Both the position numbers and the translations under genes were made by a program. Below are positions 36,217-44,199 of a stretch of 64,000 bases of DNA, one piece after another. This DNA comes from PALSA-243 sp049522755 (lineage in GTDB: Bacteria; Acidobacteriota; Terriglobia; Bryobacterales; Bryobacteraceae), in contig JBEKNN010000004.1 of NCBI GenBank assembly GCA_049522755.1, positions 24,005 through 88,004 on the forward strand, in the 5' to 3' direction. A model generated the notes under the pieces. The model did no database searches, was not told where the DNA came from, and worked only from the letters and a program-made list of their open reading frames with translations. The stretch's first letter is position 1. Every line of letters starts with the position of its first letter.

Positions 36217-36236
36217 ACAGACGAAAGCGTCTGTCC
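36217..36236. terminator. Perfect 8-bp hairpin after the NtrC-type gene
   Basis: GACAGACG and CGTCTGTC pair perfectly around an AAAG loop, 26 bases past the stop of the - strand regulator gene at 36262. No T-run follows on the - strand, so it may be a factor-dependent stop, an mRNA-end stabiliser or a site before the receiver gene at 36028. Confidence 0.45.
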
Positions 36237-36261
36237 CACTTTGGTTCGCAAGGGGCTTGCG

Positions 36262-37671
36262 TTACCGCGCCGCCCCGCGCCCGCCCGCATCGAGGTTATA
36301 CTTCTTGAGCTTGTAACGCAGCGCATCGCGCCCGATGCGCAGAATGCGCGCCGCTTCCGATTGATTGCCGCCGGCCGATTCCATGGCGCGCTGCACCAGC
36401 TGCCGCTCCTGTTCCTCCAGCGCGCCGTGTTCCAGGCCCACTCCGAGCGCCGCCGGCGGCGTTTCGGCCTGGCCCGGCGCTCGCAAGGACGCCGGAAGAT
36501 CCTGTATATCGACCGTCTCCGCCATGGCCATCATGCATGCGTGTCCCAGGACATTTTCGAGCTCCCGCACGTTGCCAGGCCAGGAGTGCATCGCCAAGGC
36601 CATGCGCGCGCGATGGCTGAGACCGCGGATCTCTTTCTTGTACTGCGCCGCGAAGCGCGCCACGAAATGGCGCTCGAGCAGCGGCAGGTCCTCCTTGCGC
36701 TCTTCGAGCCGCGGCATGCGGATCTCCACCATCGAAAGCCGGTAGTACAGGTCTTCCCGAAAACGCTTCTCGGCAATGGCGGTGCGCAAATCGTGATTGG
36801 TGGCGGCGATCACCCGCAGATCCACCTTGCGCGAGGAAAGCGAGCCCACGCGCTGCACCTCTTGATTCTGCAGCACGCGCAGGAGCTTGGACTGCGTCGC
36901 CAGCGGCATGTCTCCAATCTCGTCGAGAAATAGCGTGCCCCCGTGCGAGTGTTCGATGAGCCCCATCTTGTCGCTGGTGGCGCCGGTGAACGATCCCCTG
37001 ACGTGTCCGAACAGCTCGCTCTCGAAGAGCGTTTCCACCACCGCCGAGCAATTCAGCACTACGTAGCGCCCCGTGGCGGCAGGGCTGAGCCGGTGCAGCG
37101 CCTGGGCCGCGAGATCTTTCCCCGTCCCGGTTTCGCCGGTGATCAGCACCGCGCGGTAATGCGGCGCAATGCGGCGAATCTTGGAAAACAGGTCCCACAT
37201 CAGCGGGCTACGTCCCACGATGCCTTCGAATTCGCTGGCGGCCAGCATCTCGTCGTCGAGAGCCAAGGTCCTCTGCCGGCGCTCCGCCTCCACCGCCAGC
37301 TTGCCGATGCGCTCGCGAAGCAAAGCGATGGAGATCGGCTTATTGAGATAATCCGCCGCGCCCTTCTTGATCGCCTCGACGGCCGTTTCCGTGGTGTAGT
37401 GCGCGGTCATCAGCACCACATCGATCGCCGGGTCGAATTCCATGATGCGCTCCAGCACCTGCAGACCGCTCAGATCGGGCATGACCAGATCGGTGAGGAC
37501 GATGGCGGGGTGTTTGGCATAAACCAGGTCCAAACCTTCGTTGGGGTCGGAGGCGGTGAGGATTTCGAGACCCTCTCGGCTGAGCGCGCTCGATAACATT
37601 TCCAGGCTGCCGAGGTTGTCGTCGATGATCACCATCGACAGCTTCGATCCGGGATTGCTCGGCGCCGCCAT
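36262..37671 (-). CDS. NtrC-family sigma-54 response regulator
   Basis: 469 residues. Receiver (1-120) with phospho-acceptor in IVLTDLVMPDLSG. AAA+ domain (about 145-375) with Walker A GETGTGKD, Walker B GGTLFLDEIGDM and the sigma-54 contact loop GSFTGA in place of GAFTGA. A C-terminal Fis-type helix-turn-helix (ERQLVQRAMESAGGNQSEAARILRIGRDALRYKL) binds DNA. It should activate sigma-54 promoters upon phosphorylation. It lies 4 bases downstream of a CheY-like gene and in one transcript with the PAS kinase, its likely partner. Confidence 0.95.
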   Translation of the reverse strand: MAAPSNPGSKLSMVIIDDNLGSLEMLSSALSREGLEILTASDPNEGLDLVYAKHPAIVLTDLVMPDLSGLQVLERIMEFDPAIDVVLMTAHYTTETAVEAIKKGAADYLNKPISIALLRERIGKLAVEAERRQRTLALDDEMLAASEFEGIVGRSPLMWDLFSKIRRIAPHYRAVLITGETGTGKDLAAQALHRLSPAATGRYVVLNCSAVVETLFESELFGHVRGSFTGATSDKMGLIEHSHGGTLFLDEIGDMPLATQSKLLRVLQNQEVQRVGSLSSRKVDLRVIAATNHDLRTAIAEKRFREDLYYRLSMVEIRMPRLEERKEDLPLLERHFVARFAAQYKKEIRGLSHRARMALAMHSWPGNVRELENVLGHACMMAMAETVDIQDLPASLRAPGQAETPPAALGVGLEHGALEEQERQLVQRAMESAGGNQSEAARILRIGRDALRYKLKKYNLDAGGRGAAR

Positions 37672-37675
37672 GCAT

Positions 37676-38038
37676 TCAGCCTATCAAGCGCCGCACTTCG
37701 GCGCGCAGGACGGCCAGCCGGATGGGCTTGGTGATGTACCCGGAAAAGCCGGCGGTCATGGCGTGCTCGCGGTCTCCTTCCATGGCGCTGGCGGTGAGCG
37801 CCACTACCGGGGTGGCGGCGAAGCGGGGCTCGGCGCGCAACTGGCCCACTGCGCCGAATCCATCGAGCACCGGCATGTGCAGATCGAGCAGCACCAGATC
37901 CGGGCCGGTCGCCCGGGCCAGCGCGACCGCTTCCGCGCCATCCGCTGCTTCCGTAACCTCATAGCCGGCGCGCTCCAGCACCGTGCGCACCAGTTCGCGG
38001 CTCGAAGCCTTGTCGTCGGCCACCAGGATTCTCTTCAC
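37676..38038 (-). CDS. CheY-like single-domain response regulator
   Basis: 120 residues. It is a complete receiver: acidic pair in ILVADDKASSR, phospho-acceptor in LVLLDLHMPVLDG, Thr in VALTASAM, and the conserved Lys in YITKPIR. No output domain is present. Its start overlaps the end of the kinase gene (ATGA) and the NtrC-type gene follows 4 bases on, so the three form one operon and may work as a phosphorelay. Confidence 0.93.
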   Translation of the reverse strand: MKRILVADDKASSRELVRTVLERAGYEVTEAADGAEAVALARATGPDLVLLDLHMPVLDGFGAVGQLRAEPRFAATPVVALTASAMEGDREHAMTAGFSGYITKPIRLAVLRAEVRRLIG

Positions 38039-39798
38039 TGCACATCCTCCCTGAGCTTCTCAACCGGCATCGTGAAGGCGAACCGGCTTCCCTTGCCCGG
38101 CTCGCTCTCGAGCCAGATTTTTCCGCCGTGAGCCTCCACCAGCTGCTTGGCGATCGCAAGGCCCAGACCCGTGCCTTCCTTAAGCCCCCGGGTGGTCGAC
38201 CCCGCCTGATAGAACTTGTCGAATACCGGCGCGTGTTCCGCCGCCGGGATGCCGACGCCGGTATCGCTCACCGAGATCTCCGCGACGCCGTCCTCAATCG
38301 CGGCTTCGACCAGGATGCGTCCGCCCTCGTGCGTAAACTTGACCGCGTTGCTCAGCAGGTTATAAAGTACCTCCTTGAACCGCACACGATCCGCGTAGAG
38401 CGCAACTCGCGCCGGCACGGCGGCCTCGAGCTCGAGCGATTTCGCCACCGCCTGCGGACGAATCGTCGTCATCACTTCGTCCACCGCCTCCAGCATATCG
38501 AACGCGCCCAGCCGCAAATCGAGCCGCCCTGCTTCGATGCGGCTCAAATCGAGAATATCGTTGATCAGTTCCAGCAGATGGAGCGAATCCTTGTGGATAA
38601 ACGCGGCAAACCGCTTCTGCTTTTCGTTGAGCGGCCCCTCGAGCTCCTCCGCCAGCAGCTCCGCGAACCCGATGATGGTGTGCAGCGGCGTCCGCAGCTC
38701 GTGGCTCATGCTGGCGACGAATTCGGTCTTCAGGCGGTTGGCCCTTTCCACTTCACGATTGCGCATCTCCAGTTGACGATTGGCTTCGGTCAGCTCCGCC
38801 GTGAAATCGTCCTGCATCTGGCGCAACTGCCGCTCGGCGCGCTGGCGCTCGGTGATATCGCGAATAATGGCGGTAACGCGCATCTCGCCCTCGTAGTTGA
38901 CCGGGCTGAGGCTGATTTCGACAGGGACGCGCGCGCCGCTTTTGCATTGCAAATGCAGATCGAGCCCGCTCCCCATGGAGCGCACGGCGGGGCGCGCCCA
39001 ATAGTTGGCCCGATGCGTAGCATGCCGCCCGCGCAATTCTTCGGGTGTGAGAATTTCCATCGGCTGCCCCAATAACTCGGCGCGGCTGTAGCCCGACAAT
39101 CTTTCCGCAGCGGCGTTCACCAGCACAAGGTTCCCCAGGGCGTCGACCTCAAGTATGGCGTCCGGGGCCGCTTCCAGCAACTCGCGAAAACGCCGTTCCG
39201 CCCCGATCTGGGCGCGGGCCTTCTGCTCCTGGGCCGCCAGTTCGCGGTACTTCCGCTCGGCGGAATGAGCCGCGGTAATGTCGGCGAGAATGGCCACGTT
39301 GCCGCTGATGGTTCCATCCGCATTGCGAAGGGGCGCCGTCCAGAGGCTTACGTCGACAACGCTGCCGTCCTTGTGCTGGCGCCGCACTTCCACTCCAGCA
39401 TGGGTAGCGCCCTGAAACTGAGACTCCATCAGCTTACGGTATTCCTCGCGCTCCGAAGACGGTACAGTCGGAAGCTCGCGCCCCAGCACTTCCTCGGCCC
39501 GCCAGCCGAAGATCTGCTCCGCTCCGCGGTTCCACATAACTACCTTGCCATCCAGATCGAGGCTCATAACGGCGAGCGGACAAGTTTCCAGCATGGCCTT
39601 GACCTTGCCGATTACTTCCATGGCGGTTTCGTTCGCCCGGCGCCATTGCTGTTCGAGCATCTGAGATGAGGGGGCAAGTGGAAGGCCATTAATGGGCCAT
39701 ATCTTCTGCCCGGAGTGCAGCTTCCCGGTGAAGGCCTCGCAGCTGGCGACACATCTCTGCCTCCATCTGGAATCGGCGTCTTCCAACTGAGCGATCAA
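38035..39798 (-). CDS. Soluble PAS-PAS sensor histidine kinase
   Basis: 587 residues from a TTG at 39798; an ATG at 39660 (MLEQQWRRANETAMEV) opens the first recognisable helix and may be the true start. Two PAS domains (about 60-180 and 205-330) show typical MWNRGAEQIFGW and LVNAAAERLSGYSRAELLGQ. A coiled coil leads to the HisKA domain with the phospho-His in ASMSHELRTPLHTIIGF, then the ATPase with SNAVKFTHEGG, SVSDTGVGIP and GTGLGLAIAKQLVEAHGG. No membrane segment is seen, so it senses a cytoplasmic signal. It is the first gene of the kinase/CheY/NtrC operon. Confidence 0.93.
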   Translation of the reverse strand: MIAQLEDADSRWRQRCVASCEAFTGKLHSGQKIWPINGLPLAPSSQMLEQQWRRANETAMEVIGKVKAMLETCPLAVMSLDLDGKVVMWNRGAEQIFGWRAEEVLGRELPTVPSSEREEYRKLMESQFQGATHAGVEVRRQHKDGSVVDVSLWTAPLRNADGTISGNVAILADITAAHSAERKYRELAAQEQKARAQIGAERRFRELLEAAPDAILEVDALGNLVLVNAAAERLSGYSRAELLGQPMEILTPEELRGRHATHRANYWARPAVRSMGSGLDLHLQCKSGARVPVEISLSPVNYEGEMRVTAIIRDITERQRAERQLRQMQDDFTAELTEANRQLEMRNREVERANRLKTEFVASMSHELRTPLHTIIGFAELLAEELEGPLNEKQKRFAAFIHKDSLHLLELINDILDLSRIEAGRLDLRLGAFDMLEAVDEVMTTIRPQAVAKSLELEAAVPARVALYADRVRFKEVLYNLLSNAVKFTHEGGRILVEAAIEDGVAEISVSDTGVGIPAAEHAPVFDKFYQAGSTTRGLKEGTGLGLAIAKQLVEAHGGKIWLESEPGKGSRFAFTMPVEKLREDVQ

Positions 39799-39992
39799 AT
39801 GGTCGAGATGCGTGCGATCCGGCCGGAGCAGCAGGATTTTGAGGATTTGTGTGGGGAATCGGAATCGTGCGTCGTATCAACCGGAGCTTCCCGCTCCCCG
39901 AGTGTACGGCAGGCTATTGCTTGAGTGCGGTGACGCAGTTGGGCCGGCGGCATGCGCCAAATGGCGCAGGTTCCTTGCCCTGCGTATGGGCG

Positions 39993-40430
39993 TCAGACCG
40001 AAGCTGAACCGGCTCCGCCCAGCCTGACTGCTTTGCCGCTGTGAAGCGAAAATGCTCCGCGAACAGCCGCCACCAGAGAGCCGCCAAAAAAATACACCGT
40101 CATAGCGAGCGTTAACAGGAACGACCAACCGTTCCAACTGTCCAGCACGTGGAACGTTGGACCGGATTGGGATAAAGATACCAGGAAGGTCACTATGCCA
40201 GACGTAAACAGACCAAGCGCTAGAACGGCGGCGAGCCTCGACGTCTTGAAATACATTCCGAGTCCGCATGCAAAATACAGTATTGCGTTCAAATAGACCG
40301 CAACAGTCCCCAGTGCGACAGCGGAGCCAAAGGCGAGCCCAAAGGCGCCCATCATTACCCCAAACAGAATGGCCCGCAGACCACCGCTTCGCACATAGTA
40401 TTCCGGAGTACGTTTACTCGGTTGGCTCAT
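39993..40430 (-). CDS. Small four-helix membrane protein
   Basis: 145 residues. After a basic N-terminus (SKRTPEYYVRSGGLR), four hydrophobic segments are visible (about 19-40, 44-61, 66-85, 102-121). No motif is recognised. It stands alone between the kinase operon and a non-coding stretch. Confidence 0.65.
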   Translation of the reverse strand: MSQPSKRTPEYYVRSGGLRAILFGVMMGAFGLAFGSAVALGTVAVYLNAILYFACGLGMYFKTSRLAAVLALGLFTSGIVTFLVSLSQSGPTFHVLDSWNGWSFLLTLAMTVYFFGGSLVAAVRGAFSLHSGKAVRLGGAGSASV

Positions 40431-40795
40431 AGAGTAGCAATCCTTGTAAGTCGCCTATCGCAGGATCCGGAGTGATCTGTCGAACATCGGCTCCGGCCCA
40501 TTACGGAGCCAAGAGTACCACGTTTCCGGCGATTAGCCGCTAAAAGCGGTAGTCCATAGTAGTCCATAGGTACCGGTACGGCGACCGCGTGGCCGGCGCA
40601 CGCACGACGTGCCGAACCTGCTCCTGGTGGACGGCAGCCGGTCGGGAGCGAGGAGATACGCGGCCTCGTCGGCCGGGTGACGGACCGCACTCGCGCCCGG
40701 CGTAATAATCGTCGTCTGCGGCGCGGCGCCGATTTTCCCGTATCAATTAGGGGGAATCCCGTGATACGCTTATCGACACCTCACGGAGGGTATTC
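40431..40795. other. Intergenic region with short repeats
   Basis: No gene seen. It holds a tandem direct repeat TAGTCCATAG x2 (40550-40569), preceded by a small hairpin CCGCT-aaa-AGCGG. Near the right end CGTATCA (40739-40745) and TGATACG (40762-40768) form an inverted repeat about 28 bases before the next start codon, a possible operator. A GGAGG site for the next gene lies at about 40785. Confidence 0.5.
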
Positions 40796-41257
40796 ATGCG
40801 GTACACGAAGCTTCTGCTCGTACTCCTTGGGTTTGCGGCGACGCTGAGCGCGGCAGACCTTTTTGTGGGAACGTGGAAAATGAACCCCGCCAAGGCGAAA
40901 TACAGCGTAGGCAAGGCGCCAAAGGAACAGACCATCACCATCACCGAAACGGGCAGCGATCTGGAGGTGAAAATCGAGGGGATCGCGGCGGACGGAAGCA
41001 AGATTTCGTTCGGTTATACCATCCCGGCCGCCGGCGGAAACGGCAAGGTGGTGGCCGCCTCGCCTTATTATGACAGCGTTTCCGGCAAGCGCGTCCGGCC
41101 AAATGAACGGATAGTAAGCTATATCAAAGGCGGCAAGTCGGTGTACACGGCTCGCTCCAGGGTCTCGGCCGATGGAAGCACTCTGTCGGTATCCTCGAAA
41201 GGCTTGAGTGCGTCGGGCCAGACCGTGGACGCCAACGTCGTTTACGACAGGCAGTAA
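40796..41257 (+). CDS. Small secreted beta-rich protein
   Basis: 153 residues; ATG about 7 bases after CGGAGGG. A signal peptide (LLLVLLGFAATLSAAD) leads into a beta-rich domain beginning FVGTWKMNPAKAKYSVGKAP and containing VKIEGIAADGSKISFGYTIP and ANVVYDRQ at the end. This lipocalin-like secreted family occurs in many copies in Acidobacteriota. The function is unknown. It stands alone, convergent with the ispF gene. Confidence 0.8.
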   Translation: MRYTKLLLVLLGFAATLSAADLFVGTWKMNPAKAKYSVGKAPKEQTITITETGSDLEVKIEGIAADGSKISFGYTIPAAGGNGKVVAASPYYDSVSGKRVRPNERIVSYIKGGKSVYTARSRVSADGSTLSVSSKGLSASGQTVDANVVYDRQ

Positions 41258-41290
41258 TGGTCTCCCCTGCCCTCGGCTACCGTCCGCTCT

Positions 41291-41782
41291 TCAGCGCGCC
41301 AGCGTCACCACGGCTTGCGCTTCGGCCGAGCGCCCTTCACCCACCGGTCCCACCTTTTCCGCGGTTTTAAACTTCACCGAAACCGCGTCGAGGTCGAGCG
41401 AAAGTGCGCCGGCCAATCGTTCCCGGATCAGCTGGCGATAATCCTTCAGCTTTGGCCGCTCCAGGATCACCGTGGAATCCACGTTCACGATGCGATAGCC
41501 GCGCGCTTCGGCGAGCTGCTGGGCATGGCGCAGAAATACCAGGCTGTCGCAGCCCTTCCATTGCGGATCGGTATCGGGAAAATGCATGCCGATATCGCCC
41601 AGCGCCGCGGCGCCCAGTATGGCATCGGTGATGGCGTGCGCCAATACGTCGGCGTCGGAGTGTCCTTCCAGGCCGAACTCGCACGGCACGGTGACGCCGC
41701 CGAGAATCAGCGGGCGGCCGGCGGCGATGCGATGCACGTCCCAGCCCAGGCCGGTTCGAATCAGGCTCAACGGTTGGATCAA
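41291..41782 (-). CDS. ispF: 2-C-methyl-D-erythritol 2,4-cyclodiphosphate synthase
   Basis: 163 residues from a TTG that overlaps the ispD stop (TTGA). It makes the cyclic diphosphate in the MEP isoprenoid pathway. The metal-site motifs are complete: GLGWDVHRI, GHSDADVLAHAITDA and GDIGMHFPDTDPQWKG; KFKTAEKVGPVGEGRSAEAQAV closes the protein. Trimeric and cytoplasmic in relatives. Coupling to ispD is common in bacteria. Confidence 0.96.
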   Translation of the reverse strand: MIQPLSLIRTGLGWDVHRIAAGRPLILGGVTVPCEFGLEGHSDADVLAHAITDAILGAAALGDIGMHFPDTDPQWKGCDSLVFLRHAQQLAEARGYRIVNVDSTVILERPKLKDYRQLIRERLAGALSLDLDAVSVKFKTAEKVGPVGEGRSAEAQAVVTLAR

Positions 41783-42513
41783 CGACCGGATTCCTTTGCC
41801 GCGAACTCGCGGAAGAAGAGGTGCGCCAGGTCCATGTCGCCGGGTTTGGTGATCTTGATGTTGCGGTCGCTGCCCAGCACCACGCCCACCTCCACGTCCA
41901 GCCGCTCCACCAGGCTCGATTCGTCGGTTCCGGTGAAGCCGTCCTTCTGCGCCAGCTCGAACGCGCGCACCAGCAGCTCGTAGCGGAACACCTGCGGGGT
42001 CTGCGCCAGCACCAGCTTTTCCCGCTGCAGCGTGCCGCGAATCTTGACGCGGCCGGTGCCATGGCTCACCTGCTTGACAGTATCCATTACGGGCACGCCG
42101 ACAATGGCAGCGCCGCTCGCGGCGGCTTCGTCGAACACCTTGTGGATGGTTTCCGTCTCGATGAACGGCCGCACCGCGTCATGCACCGCGACCAGATCGG
42201 TATCCGCGGCAAGCGAGGCGAGCGCGTTCGATACCGATTGCTGCCGGCTGTTGCCGCCTTCCACCACGCGCACGCGGCCCGCGGCGAATTGCCCGGCCAT
42301 CATCTCCGCCACCCACGCCATGTCCTCGCCGCGCACGGCGATCACGATCCCCGTTACAGCGGCGATGGAAGCGAACTTGCGAACGGTGTGGACCAGGATG
42401 GGCGAGCCTTCGAGCAGCATGAATTGCTTGCGGCTGGTGCCCGTTTTTTCCGCGGCGGCGCGGCCCATGCGAGTACCCAGGCCCGCGGCGGGCAGTATGA
42501 CGGCTACTCTCAT
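41779..42513 (-). CDS. ispD: 2-C-methyl-D-erythritol 4-phosphate cytidylyltransferase
   Basis: 244 residues. It joins CTP and MEP in the MEP pathway. Signatures: AVILPAAGLGTRMGRAAAEKT at the nucleotide site, KQFMLLEGSPILVHTVRKF, VAVHDAVRPF in the middle, and AQTPQVFRYELL and TGTDESSLVERL near the end. The linker GRAAAEKTGTSRKQF is a few residues longer than in E. coli. It lies directly upstream of ispF and 6 bases downstream of the PIN/TRAM gene, forming a three-gene - strand operon. Confidence 0.96.
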   Translation of the reverse strand: MRVAVILPAAGLGTRMGRAAAEKTGTSRKQFMLLEGSPILVHTVRKFASIAAVTGIVIAVRGEDMAWVAEMMAGQFAAGRVRVVEGGNSRQQSVSNALASLAADTDLVAVHDAVRPFIETETIHKVFDEAAASGAAIVGVPVMDTVKQVSHGTGRVKIRGTLQREKLVLAQTPQVFRYELLVRAFELAQKDGFTGTDESSLVERLDVEVGVVLGSDRNIKITKPGDMDLAHLFFREFAAKESGR

Positions 42514-42519
42514 GCGAAC

Positions 42520-43599
42520 TTACGATTCTATCGTGGTTTTCTCGGCCGCGAGACTGCCCATGGGCTGAGGGTCGCTCTTACGCACCGGGCGGTCATGCCG
42601 CTCGGCGCCGGCGGCGGCGTGCATGCGTTCGTCGAATTTGCCGAAAATCATCTTGCCGGCCGTGGTCTGCAGCACGCTGGTGACGGAGATATCGATGGTC
42701 TTCGAGATCATCTTCTTGGCGTTGTCCACCACCACCATGGTGCCGTCGTCGAGATAGGCGACGCCCTGGTTGTACTCCTTGCCTTCTTTCAGAATGAAGA
42801 CGCGCATAGTCTCGCCGGGCAGCACGATGGGCTTGAGCGAATTGGCCAGCTCATTGATATTCAGCACTTCGACGCCGTGAAGTTGCGCCACCTTATTCAG
42901 GTTGAAATCGTTGGTGACCACTTTGCAGTCGAAGACTTTGGCCAGCTCAATCAGCTTCATGTCCACTTCGCGCACATGCGGAAAATCCTCTTCCACAATC
43001 TGCACCGTGAGATGCGCCATTTTCTGCACGCGCTGCAGAATGTCCAACCCGCGGCGGCCCCGGTTGCGCTTCATGGAATCGGCCGAATCGGCCACCAGCT
43101 GCAACTCGCGGAGCACGAATTGCGGAATCACCAGCACGCCGTCGAGAAAGCCGGTCTCGGCGATATCGGCGATGCGGCCATCGATGATCACGCTGGTATC
43201 GAGGATCTTGAACGACTTCTTCGAGGTGTTTTCCATACCGAAGATGCCGCCCAGCGCCGCCAGATTGAGCATGTCGCCCTTGGTTGCGCCCACCACCAGC
43301 CCGATGTAGCCCATGAACAACAGCAGGCACACCTGCACAAACGGCTCCGGGTTGGCTTTGGAGAGCACCAGCGAGATGAGGAACGCTCCGAAGATGCCCA
43401 GCACCGAGCCGAATGCGGCCCCGATCAGGCGCGTGAGGCTGACGCGCTCCAGCCGGATTTCAAAAAAGATGATGGAGCAGCCAATGAGCAGTCCGCCGCC
43501 GGCTGAAATCCACGGCGAAAGATGAAACGGGTGAAGAGCGTACGCGGAAGCCGAAAGCACCAGGACAAAGATTGCGCGAACAATCGCCAGATCGAACAA
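42520..43599 (-). CDS. PIN/TRAM domain membrane protein (YacL family)
   Basis: 359 residues. I place the start at the TTG of 43599, preceded by CCGGAGGGGG about 8 bases away and opening the first helix (FDLAIVRAIFVLVLSASAYAL); the frame is open far upstream without similarity. Four N-terminal membrane helices are followed by a PIN nuclease-like domain with acidic residues in KILDTSVIIDGRIADIAE and VVTNDFNLNK, then a TRAM RNA-binding domain (GKEYNQGVAYLDDGTMVVVDN). The family is conserved next to ispD in many bacteria, as in Bacillus yacL-ispD. The role is unclear; RNA processing is likely. Confidence 0.9.
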   Translation of the reverse strand: MFDLAIVRAIFVLVLSASAYALHPFHLSPWISAGGGLLIGCSIIFFEIRLERVSLTRLIGAAFGSVLGIFGAFLISLVLSKANPEPFVQVCLLLFMGYIGLVVGATKGDMLNLAALGGIFGMENTSKKSFKILDTSVIIDGRIADIAETGFLDGVLVIPQFVLRELQLVADSADSMKRNRGRRGLDILQRVQKMAHLTVQIVEEDFPHVREVDMKLIELAKVFDCKVVTNDFNLNKVAQLHGVEVLNINELANSLKPIVLPGETMRVFILKEGKEYNQGVAYLDDGTMVVVDNAKKMISKTIDISVTSVLQTTAGKMIFGKFDERMHAAAGAERHDRPVRKSDPQPMGSLAAEKTTIES

Positions 43600-44199
43600 G
43601 AATGCACCCCCTCCGGGAACATGAGCGCTGCCACCGTATAAATGCCGTGAACGCAATAACAAGCGGCCCGCACCGCGCCAAGAGTATATCACCTTCCAAG
43701 GCCGGCCCAAGAGAATCTTGCGGCCACGCGTGCTTAACCGTTTTTGGGGGGATGCGGCCAGGATAATCTTGCCGATGTTGGATTCAAGCTGAGCGAGTGT
43801 GAGGTGCGTTTGAGGCGGAAAATGTTTTCCGCGGCCGAGACTAGGCGGCAGGTACCCGTTACCGCGCGGCCTGAGGATCCCGGAGCTCCCTCGATCCCGA
43901 AAAAAGAGCCTTCTTCGCAAGACGGTTCGGCAGTCCGGAAACGTCGTCCGCGCGGCCACCCGGATGCATAATGGCGGCGTAATGGTAGCTCAATGAGCCC
44001 TGGTTTTCTGCAAGCTGTTGAGAATAGCCACGGCTGCGCCGAGGCCGGGCCGGCGGATACGTCGGAGTTTGCAACCGTCGCAGAATTCGACCCGATGGGC
44101 AGGCCCCCGTTTTAACCAGGTTGGCGGATTTCTTCAAATCGGTCGGCCTCAGCGCCTCAGCGCTGTTGCGGGCTTATCCGGAAAGTCGGTAAAATCACG
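43600..44199. other. Intergenic region, possible small AT-hook-like gene
   Basis: About 600 bases between divergent genes. A + strand frame from a TTG at 43744 to 43971 (75 codons) ends in RKRRPRGHPDA, a basic AT-hook-like tail, and has a Pro/Ser/Glu-rich middle (PKKEPSSQDGS). It lacks a clear ribosome site, so I do not call it a gene. Nothing else is recognisable. Confidence 0.35.

Noticed and set aside
36195..36240. Sequence resembling the GGAAAGTCCG core of RNase P RNA
   Set aside because: Only the short core matches. The remaining conserved RNase P segments and the expected ~350-base size are missing; a simple hairpin explains the structure.
40427..40690. 87-codon - strand frame before the small membrane protein
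   Set aside because: Arg/Pro/Gly-rich, no ribosome site, covers the short direct repeats; it looks non-coding.
41821..43506. 561-codon + strand open frame opposite ispD and the PIN/TRAM gene
   Set aside because: The - strand genes carry complete family motifs over the same bases. The + frame is His/Gln/Ala-rich shadow sequence with no recognisable fold.
43744..43971. 75-codon + strand frame with AT-hook-like tail
   Set aside because: It has only a TTG start, no ribosome site and no second line of support.
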